From: an uncultured Eubacteriales bacterium
GTDB taxonomy: Bacteria; Bacillota; Clostridia; Oscillospirales; Acutalibacteraceae
Assembly (NCBI GenBank): GCA_900322105.1
Contig: ONYV01000015.1
Coordinates: 1 to 11,214 of the forward strand
Direction of reading: 5' to 3'
DNA length: 11,214 nt
The position numbers and the translations under genes were made by a program. Below, piece after piece: positions 6,255 through 11,214 of the stretch. Position 1 is the first letter of the stretch. Each line of letters starts with the position of its first letter. The notes beneath the pieces are model-generated. The model searched no databases. It was given only the letters and a program-made list of their open reading frames with translations, and had not been told where the DNA came from.

Positions 6255-8168
6255 ATGGCGGTCATTACAGTAAACGATTTGTCGATGGAGTTCGGAGAGC
6301 AGAAACTCTTTGACAAAATGACTTTTGAAATACAGGAAGGCGACAGGGTTGGATTGATCGGCGTGAACGGCTGCGGAAAAACGACGCTTTTTAAGCTCCT
6401 GACGGGCGAATATGAACCGACAGGCGGCGAGATCGTGATCGGCAAAAACACCCGTATCAGCATTATGGAACAGCACGTCTGCCGCAATCTGGATATTTCG
6501 GCTTATGAAGAGGTGCTGACGGTCTTTCAGGATCTGATGGATGCGGAATACGAACTGGAAGTGCTGGGAGAGAAGATCGCCGCCAAAAACGGCGAACTGG
6601 ATCAGATGGTGGAACGGCAGGCATTTTTGCACGATGAATTGACAAGACGTGACGGTCTGACGTACCGTGCAAGGGCAAGGTCTGCTCTGCTGGGGCTTGG
6701 TTTTGACGATGAGCATATCCATTTGCCCATCCGTTCTCTCAGCGGCGGTCAGAGAGCCAAACTGCAGCTTGCCAAGCTGCTGCTGTGCGATGCAAACTTC
6801 CTGCTGCTCGATGAGCCGACCAACCACCTTGATACGCACGCGGTGGAATGGCTCGAAGACTATCTGATGAATTGCCGGTGCAGCTTTCTGGTCATTTCTC
6901 ATGACCGATATTTTCTTGACAAGATCACAAACCGCACCTTTGAACTGGAAAATAAGCGCATGACACCCTATAAAGGCAGCTATTCGGCATATCTTCCGCA
7001 GAGGGATGAACGCAGGCTGACTTCTCAAAGAGTGTATGACAATACTGTTAAAGAGATCGCCCGACTGGAAGGGATCATTGAGCAGCAACGGCGGTGGAAT
7101 CGTGAGAAAAACATCAAGACCGCCGAAAGCAAACAGAAGATCATTGACAAGTTAGAGCAGAACCTTGAACGCCCCGAAAAGCTGCCCGAAAGCATGGTCT
7201 TCAAGCTCGGCATCGGTGAGCAGAGCGGCGAAGATGTTCTCGAAGTCAGCGGACTTGCGCTTTCGTTCGGAAATCAGCCGCTGTTTCGGAATGTTTCGAT
7301 GGAAGTCCACCGTGGGGAGAAGATATTTATCTTAGGACCGAACGGCTGCGGTAAAACGTCCCTCATCAAGACGCTTTTGGGACAATATACGGCGCAGCAG
7401 GGACGCATACGCTATGGCGTGGGTGTCAAAAAAGGTTACTACGATCAGATACAAAGCGACATGGACAGCAGTAAGACCGTGTTTGAAGAGATCGCGGATC
7501 ATTTTCCTGCGATGACGAATACAGAGATCCGCAGCACGCTGGCAAAGCTGCTGTTCAAAAATGATGATGTATTCAAGCCGCTGTCGTCCCTCAGCGGCGG
7601 CGAACGTGCCAAAGTCCTGCTGACAGAGCTGATGCTGTCAAGAGCAAATTTCCTGCTGCTGGACGAACCGACCAATCATCTGGACATCAATTCCTGCGAA
7701 GCACTGCAAAGCGCTCTGGAACAGTATGAGGGGACGCTTTTGATCGTATCCCACGACCGCTACCTCATCAACAGTTTAGCGGACAAGATTTTTTATCTTA
7801 CACCTGACGGGATTCAGGTGTATGAGGGGAACTATGAAGACTTTCTGAAAAAGTACCGACCCTTTGATACCATCAAAACAGAAGCCGTACAAGCACCCTC
7901 CGAAAAACAGACGGAATACAAAAACAAGAAAGAAAAGGATGCCCTGCGCCGCAAATATAAAGTGCGTCTTTCAAAGATCGAAACAGACATTTCCGAAACA
8001 GAGGACAGGATCACACTGTTGAACGAGCAAATGAGCGAACCCGAAAACGCCTGTGATTATGAGAAAACGCTTTCTTTGTCGGAAGAACTTGACAAAAGCC
8101 GCCATGCCCTTGACAGTCTGTATGAAGAATGGGAAAAGGTATCTTTGTGGCTGGATGAGAATACATAA
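6255..8168 (+). CDS. ABC-F family ATPase (ribosome-associated, YdiF/Uup-like)
   Basis: A 637-residue cytoplasmic protein with two ABC ATPase domains and no membrane segment, the hallmark of ABC-F translation factors. Domain 1: Walker A GVNGCGKT (36-43), signature LSGGQ (162-166), Walker B LLLDEP (183-188). A charged linker of about 80 residues (about 239-320) follows, the part that reaches the tRNA in the ribosome. Domain 2: Walker A GPNGCGKT (361-368), LSGGE (446-450), Walker B LLLDEP (467-472). A Lys/Glu-rich coiled coil (about 555-634) ends the protein, as in YdiF and Uup. Both catalytic glutamates are intact. ATG 6255 was chosen because GGTGA (6243-6247) lies 7 bases upstream; the TTG at 6237 lacks a ribosome site. 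A housekeeping role in relieving stalled ribosomes is more likely than antibiotic resistance, but sequence alone cannot exclude the latter. Confidence 0.93.
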   Translation: MAVITVNDLSMEFGEQKLFDKMTFEIQEGDRVGLIGVNGCGKTTLFKLLTGEYEPTGGEIVIGKNTRISIMEQHVCRNLDISAYEEVLTVFQDLMDAEYELEVLGEKIAAKNGELDQMVERQAFLHDELTRRDGLTYRARARSALLGLGFDDEHIHLPIRSLSGGQRAKLQLAKLLLCDANFLLLDEPTNHLDTHAVEWLEDYLMNCRCSFLVISHDRYFLDKITNRTFELENKRMTPYKGSYSAYLPQRDERRLTSQRVYDNTVKEIARLEGIIEQQRRWNREKNIKTAESKQKIIDKLEQNLERPEKLPESMVFKLGIGEQSGEDVLEVSGLALSFGNQPLFRNVSMEVHRGEKIFILGPNGCGKTSLIKTLLGQYTAQQGRIRYGVGVKKGYYDQIQSDMDSSKTVFEEIADHFPAMTNTEIRSTLAKLLFKNDDVFKPLSSLSGGERAKVLLTELMLSRANFLLLDEPTNHLDINSCEALQSALEQYEGTLLIVSHDRYLINSLADKIFYLTPDGIQVYEGNYEDFLKKYRPFDTIKTEAVQAPSEKQTEYKNKKEKDALRRKYKVRLSKIETDISETEDRITLLNEQMSEPENACDYEKTLSLSEELDKSRHALDSLYEEWEKVSLWLDENT

Positions 8169-8169
8169 C

Positions 8170-8196
8170 AGACTTCTCCGGTTTCCGAGGAAGTCT
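8170..8196 (+). terminator. Hairpin immediately after the ABC-F stop
   Basis: AGACTTCTCCGG (8170-8181) pairs with CCGAGGAAGTCT (8185-8196), 10 of 12 positions, loop TTT. It begins one base after the stop codon but is followed by A-rich sequence rather than T, so it may protect the 3' end or act together with the next hairpin. Confidence 0.5.
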
Positions 8197-8199
8197 AAT

Positions 8200-8234
8200 A
8201 AAAAAACAGCGCAGACGCTTTGTCTGTGCTGTTT
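8200..8234 (-). terminator. Rho-independent terminator of the HPr-like gene
   Basis: AAACAGCGCAGAC (8204-8216) pairs with GTCTGTGCTGTTT (8222-8234), 13 bp with one wobble and the loop GCTTT. Read on the minus strand the hairpin is followed by seven T (A 8200-8206). It lies 25 bases beyond the stop of the minus-strand gene. On the plus strand it ends in TTT and could weakly stop the ABC-F transcript too. Confidence 0.9.
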
Positions 8235-8259
8235 GCGGAAATGCAGGATAGAAGGCAGC

Positions 8260-8508
8260 TCAAGCCTTTGTTTCATCATACAGGAAAGGACGGATATCCG
8301 CCAAAAATTCCTCGGACGGTTCTTCATCGGGCAGTTCAAGCGTCATAGGGTCTGTAATATCCAGACTGATGATGCCGATCAGGGAATGAGCGTCGATGGT
8401 ATAGACATCGGAAATGAGATTGATCTTCAGCTTATCGTATTTGGCTGTAATGGCGGCAAACTGCTTGACATTGTTGAGATCGTGCAAAAAAATCATTGTA
8501 CTGTACAT
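8260..8508 (-). CDS. Small HPr-like protein lacking the phosphocarrier histidine
   Basis: An 82-residue protein. Residues 20-58 resemble the second half of the HPr fold: AKYD, a strand, then IDAHSLIGIISLDITDPMTL (38-57), which aligns with the classical HPr segment around the regulatory serine (NLKSIMGVMSLG). S42 corresponds to HPr Ser46. The first part reads HDLNNVKQFAAI and has no GxHARPA motif, so the histidine that carries phosphate from enzyme I and its partner arginine are absent. It cannot act as a normal sugar-transport phosphocarrier; a regulatory or Crh-like role is conceivable but unproven. Such short HPr-like proteins are common in Clostridia. The start is firm: GGAGG (plus 8516-8520) is 7 bases upstream. 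The acidic tail ends in DETKA. The gene has its own promoter and terminator and is divergent from mtaB. Confidence 0.82.
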   Translation of the reverse strand: MYSTMIFLHDLNNVKQFAAITAKYDKLKINLISDVYTIDAHSLIGIISLDITDPMTLELPDEEPSEEFLADIRPFLYDETKA

Positions 8509-8600
8509 GGGGCAACCTCCGTCCTTTCGGATATTCTCTTTTCCCGGCTTGGGTTTGGAAACTTACAAGTTCCTGACTCTGTGCCTTACCGTTTGTGTTA
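8509..8600 (-). other. 5' leader of the HPr-like gene
   Basis: About 92 bases separate the predicted transcription start from the start codon. A near-perfect hairpin lies at 8557-8573 (GGAACTT and AAGTTTCC on the minus strand). A small TCC-GAAA-GGA stem-loop lies just before the ribosome site. I could not match the leader to any riboswitch class whose conserved core I know. Confidence 0.4.
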
Positions 8601-8605
8601 GCTAT

Positions 8606-8634
8606 ATTTTATCAATATTTGAGAGCAAGGTCAA
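8606..8634 (-). promoter_or_regulatory. Promoter of the HPr-like gene
   Basis: On the minus strand TTGACC (plus 8629-8634) and TAAAAT (plus 8606-8611) are 17 bases apart, each differing from consensus by one base. Transcription would begin near 8600. Confidence 0.82.
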
Positions 8635-8672
8635 TCGGAATTTTCAAAAAATCCCCTGTTTTCAGGCATTTT

Positions 8673-8708
8673 ATGACAATTTCGGATGATAAACCATAAT
8701 TACGGTTT
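8673..8708 (+). promoter_or_regulatory. Promoter of mtaB with an overlapping palindrome
   Basis: ATGACA (8673-8678) and CATAAT (8695-8700) are 16 bases apart, each five of six matches to consensus. Overlaying the -10 box and the expected start is an 18-bp near-perfect palindrome, AAACCATAATTACGGTTT (8691-8708), symmetric except at one base pair. Such a position is typical of a repressor operator; no regulator can be named. Confidence 0.55.
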
Positions 8709-8755
8709 TATGTCGCAAATTTTAGTCTTTTCTGACAAGTGAGGTTGAAAATGGA

Positions 8756-10060
8756 ATGAAAGTAAAAATACTGACGCTGGGATGCAAAGTGAATCAGTTT
8801 GAATCGCAGGCAATGTATCGGATGCTGTCGCAGGACGGCTATGAGATCGCAGACGAAAACGAGAGTGCAGATGTTGTGGTCATCAATTCCTGCGCTGTCA
8901 CCAAAGCAAGCGAACAAAAAGCGGTCAAGCTGATCCACCGTTTGAGGAGAGAAGCGCCGTTTTCTGTTATCGTGCTGACAGGCTGCATGGCGCAGGCGAT
9001 CGACAATGCGGGAGATACGCTGCCTGAAGTGGACATCGTTCTGGGAAACAAGCGCAGAGAAGACCTCATCCCTGCGCTGAAACGATATTTTGACGAACAG
9101 AAGCGCTTTACCTTTGTAGAACAATATGATAAAAAAGACCCCTATGAACACTTGACGGTCGATGATTTTCTGAACCGTACCAGAGCCTTTCTCAAGATCG
9201 AAGACGGCTGCAACCGTTTCTGCTCGTACTGTATCATTCCCTATGCAAGAGGGCGTGTGCGTTCCTGTTCGCTCGATTATATCCGTCAGGAGATCGCATC
9301 CTTTGCAAGAGGCGGCTATCATGAAGTCGTGCTGATCGGCATCAATCTGTCTTCCTTTGGTACGGATACGGGGGACAACTTTGCAGACGCTGTGTCGGCT
9401 GCGTGTGAAGCGTCGGATATGCGCATTCGCTTAGGGTCTCTCGAACCTGAATCGATGGACTTGCAGACCCTCAAGAAACTTTCGCAGTACAGCAATTTCT
9501 GTCCGCAGTTCCATTTAGCTTTGCAAAGCGGCTGCAACGCTACCCTCAAACGGATGAACAGACATTATACTGTTGAAGAATATGAAGAGATCGTCAAAAA
9601 TATCCGTACCGTGTTCAAAAATCCTTCGATCACCACCGATATCATGGTAGGCTTTCCTGAAGAGAGTGAAGAGGAATTTGAACAGTCGGTGGCGTTTGTG
9701 CGGAAGATCGGCTTTGCAAGAGTGCATACGTTTCCGTATTCCAGACGACCCGGAACCGTGGCGGACAGGGCAAAGGGACAGATTTCTCCCGAAATAAAAA
9801 AACAGCGCGCCGCTAAAATGGCGCAGGCAGCCGCAGAAGGCGCACAGGATTTCTTTATGTCGCAGTTGGGACTGGTGGAGCAGGTATTGATCGAAACACG
9901 CAGCAAGGACGGTCTTTATGAAGGCTACACGATGAATTATACCCCCGTTCGCCTGAAAACCGCCCCCAAAAACATCAACCGTATCTTAAACGTCCGTTTG
10001 AAAAGCATCAGCCCTGACGGGACGTATCTTCTGGGAGAGGAAGAAACGGAGCTTGTATGA
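8756..10060 (+). CDS. mtaB: tRNA threonylcarbamoyladenosine methylthiotransferase MtaB
   Basis: A 434-residue radical-SAM enzyme that adds a methylthio group to t6A37 of tRNAs decoding ANN codons, giving ms2t6A. The N-terminal UPF0004 domain holds the three cysteines for the auxiliary iron-sulphur cluster: C10 (LGCKVN), C46 (NSCAVT) and C77 (TGCMAQ). The radical-SAM cluster motif CNRFCSYC provides C152, C156 and C159, followed by IIPYARGR. A TRAM-type RNA-binding domain is expected at about 371-432. LGCKVNQFES and the TRAFLKIEDGCNRFC block favour MtaB over MiaB or RimO. All six cysteines are present, so the enzyme should be active. ATG 8756 matches the usual family start; GAGGT (8741-8745) lies 10 bases upstream, and an ATG at 8751 is out of frame. 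It has its own promoter, and no convincing terminator follows. Confidence 0.95.
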   Translation: MKVKILTLGCKVNQFESQAMYRMLSQDGYEIADENESADVVVINSCAVTKASEQKAVKLIHRLRREAPFSVIVLTGCMAQAIDNAGDTLPEVDIVLGNKRREDLIPALKRYFDEQKRFTFVEQYDKKDPYEHLTVDDFLNRTRAFLKIEDGCNRFCSYCIIPYARGRVRSCSLDYIRQEIASFARGGYHEVVLIGINLSSFGTDTGDNFADAVSAACEASDMRIRLGSLEPESMDLQTLKKLSQYSNFCPQFHLALQSGCNATLKRMNRHYTVEEYEEIVKNIRTVFKNPSITTDIMVGFPEESEEEFEQSVAFVRKIGFARVHTFPYSRRPGTVADRAKGQISPEIKKQRAAKMAQAAAEGAQDFFMSQLGLVEQVLIETRSKDGLYEGYTMNYTPVRLKTAPKNINRILNVRLKSISPDGTYLLGEEETELV

Positions 10061-10177
10061 AGGAACAAAAAGGGATTCCTGCATTTGATGCGGAGAATTA
10101 AATAAGTATCGGTTTGAAATACTGTAAATTTTGTATAGACTGCCAAAAAAATGAAGGAAATATCATCAAAATACACC

Positions 10178-10206
10178 TATACAGAAAGCAGAATCAGTAG
10201 TATAAT
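10178..10206 (+). promoter_or_regulatory. Promoter of the APH-like kinase gene
   Basis: TATACA (10178-10183) and a perfect TATAAT (10201-10206) are 17 bases apart; transcription would start near 10213. A weaker second candidate lies upstream: TTGAAA (10114-10119) and TAGACT (10136-10141), 16 bases apart. Confidence 0.68.
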
Positions 10207-10261
10207 GATAGTTGTACAAAAGGGTCATCATGCAGTCATTACCGAAAGGAGTATATAAGTT

Positions 10262-11008
10262 ATGAAAGAAATCATCACAAAAAGAGCCGCTAAAACGATA
10301 TACCGTGACGGAGACAACGCCGTGAAGCTGTTTTCATCGCAGTACCCGAAATCCGATATCCTGAACGAGGCGCTCAATCAGGCAAGAGTGGAAGAAACAG
10401 GTCTGCCGATCCCTGCTTTGAAGGAAGTTTCCGTCATCAACGGCGAATGGGCGATCACGATGGAATATGTCGAAGGCAAAACGCTCTGGCAGATCATGTG
10501 CGAAGATCCCGACAACATGGACAAGTATATGGATCAGTTTATTGATCTTCAACTTCTGGTGCAGAGCAAAAGAGCGCCGCTGCTCAACAAGCTCAAGGAC
10601 AAGATGAACCGCAAAATTTCCTCCCTTGGCGGACAACTGGATGCTACCATCCGCTATGAACTGCACACACGTCTGGAGAGTATGCCCAAGCACAACAAAG
10701 TTTGTCACGGTGACTTCAACCCCAGCAATATTATCATCGATAATAACGGTGATCCCCATATCATCGACTGGTCACACGTGACGCAGGGCAACGGCGCAGC
10801 GGACGCCGCAAGAACGTATCTGCTCTTTGCGCTCAAGGACAAGGCGCTTGCGGACAAGTATCTGGATATGTTCTGCAAAAAGACGGATACTGCCCGTCAG
10901 TACATTCAGCAGTGGCTGCCCATCGTTGCCGCTTCTCAGCTTGTCAAGCGCATTCCCGGCGAAGAGGAATTTCTCAAGCGCTGGGTAGACGTGGTAGATT
11001 ATTCATAA
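10262..11008 (+). CDS. APH-fold small-molecule kinase, TIGR02172-like, substrate unknown
   Basis: A 248-residue cytoplasmic kinase-like protein of the aminoglycoside/choline phosphotransferase fold. The N-lobe lysine is K22 (AVKLF), with an acidic helix (NEALNQARVEE, 35-45) providing its glutamate partner and the hinge MEYVEGKTL at about 67-75. The catalytic loop is CHGDFNPSN (148-156), with D151 as base and N156 as metal ligand; the second metal site is IIDW, D169. All catalytic residues are present. The overall pattern resembles the TIGR02172 family of clostridia and Fibrobacter, for which no substrate is established to my knowledge. It is shorter than antibiotic-modifying APH enzymes, and no resistance or mobile genes lie nearby, so resistance is not indicated. 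AAAGGAG (10245-10251) lies 10 bases before the start. The gene is transcribed alone. Confidence 0.88.
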   Translation: MKEIITKRAAKTIYRDGDNAVKLFSSQYPKSDILNEALNQARVEETGLPIPALKEVSVINGEWAITMEYVEGKTLWQIMCEDPDNMDKYMDQFIDLQLLVQSKRAPLLNKLKDKMNRKISSLGGQLDATIRYELHTRLESMPKHNKVCHGDFNPSNIIIDNNGDPHIIDWSHVTQGNGAADAARTYLLFALKDKALADKYLDMFCKKTDTARQYIQQWLPIVAASQLVKRIPGEEEFLKRWVDVVDYS

Positions 11009-11043
11009 ATCCTGAATGCTGCGATAGGTCTGCAAACTTATTT

Positions 11044-11062
11044 TTCTGACACTGTGTCGGAA
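11044..11062. other. Near-palindromic hairpin downstream of the kinase gene
   Basis: TTCTGACA-CTG-TGTCGGAA forms an 8-bp stem (one wobble), centred on the perfect odd palindrome GACACTGTGTC (11048-11058). It lies 35 bases after the kinase stop. TTATCTCT follows, so it could be a weak terminator or a DNA-binding site. Confidence 0.5.
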
Positions 11063-11070
11063 TTATCTCT

Positions 11071-11113
11071 CGGCTCACGGGTGGGAACTTTCCCTCTCAT
11101 GAGCCGATTTTTT
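11071..11113 (+). terminator. Rho-independent terminator after the kinase gene
   Basis: CGGCTCA (11071-11077) pairs with TGAGCCG (11100-11106); an inner stem GGGAA/TTCCC (11083-11087 and 11090-11094) extends it. Six T follow at 11108-11113. Confidence 0.88.
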
Positions 11114-11214
11114 GCCCGAAAAATTCCGTCAACGCTGTCGGGTGTTCAGTTCTCTACGGCGTCAGTGATTTTTGTGAAAAACGTAGAAAAACAGTCAAAA
11201 AAAGAAAGGCGGCT
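11114..11214. other. Right-edge segment, possible upstream region or start of the next gene
   Basis: The last 100 bases contain no complete gene. AAAGAAAGGCGG (11201-11212) would serve as a ribosome binding site for a gene starting just outside the window. Alternatively, a GTG at 11174 opens a frame that runs off the edge (beginning VKNVEKQSKK), but it has no ribosome site. I cannot decide between them. Confidence 0.3.

Noticed and set aside
10057..10101. A 14-codon frame overlapping the mtaB stop (ATGA)
   Set aside because: Overlap and spacing fit translational coupling, but the product is tiny, resembles nothing known and is followed by no further gene in the same unit.
10262..11008. Aminoglycoside resistance gene
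   Set aside because: The fold is shared, but the sequence is closer in style to housekeeping TIGR02172-like proteins, and no mobile or resistance context is present.
1..11214. CRISPR array, tRNA, rRNA, transposase or phage genes
   Set aside because: No regularly spaced repeats, tRNA-like cloverleaf, rRNA segment or recognisable mobile-element protein was seen on either strand.

Overview
The window looks like chromosomal DNA of a low-to-mid G+C Gram-positive anaerobe of the class Clostridia, most likely the Oscillospiraceae/Ruminococcus group. This rests on strong purine-rich Shine-Dalgarno sequences, TTGACA/TATAAT-type promoters, a ClpE-type zinc-finger unfoldase, a clostridial MtaB and a TIGR02172-type kinase. 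The taxonomic assignment is inference from gene style, not from a marker gene.

Layout, left to right: a probable C-terminal tail of an unidentified gene (3-104, +); a ClpE-like Hsp100 ATPase (143-2470, +) ending in a strong terminator; a cytosolic cyclophilin (2779-3300, +) with its own promoter, converging on a glycogen branching enzyme gene, glgB (3435-5195, -), with one long hairpin between them that can stop both transcripts; a TetR-type regulator (5338-5922, +) divergent from glgB across a 142-bp region rich in inverted repeats; a 176-bp imperfect palindrome (about 5967-6142), the most unusual non-coding structure here; an ABC-F ATPase (6255-8168, +) with a consensus promoter; a small HPr-like protein lacking the phosphocarrier histidine (8260-8508, -); mtaB for tRNA ms2t6A modification (8756-10060, +), divergent from the HPr-like gene; and an APH-fold small-molecule kinase of unknown substrate (10262-11008, +), followed by hairpins and about 100 bp leading out of the window.

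Almost every gene appears to be its own transcription unit, with a recognisable promoter and usually a terminator. This is not an operon for one pathway. The common thread is housekeeping: protein quality control (ClpE, cyclophilin), translation support (ABC-F, MtaB), storage polysaccharide (GlgB) and small regulators. I see no phage, transposase, integrase, CRISPR array, tRNA or rRNA. No new multi-gene system is evident. The features most worth a second look are the long palindrome, the HPr-like protein without its histidine, the glgB/tetR divergent control region and the near-perfect palindrome over the mtaB -10 box.
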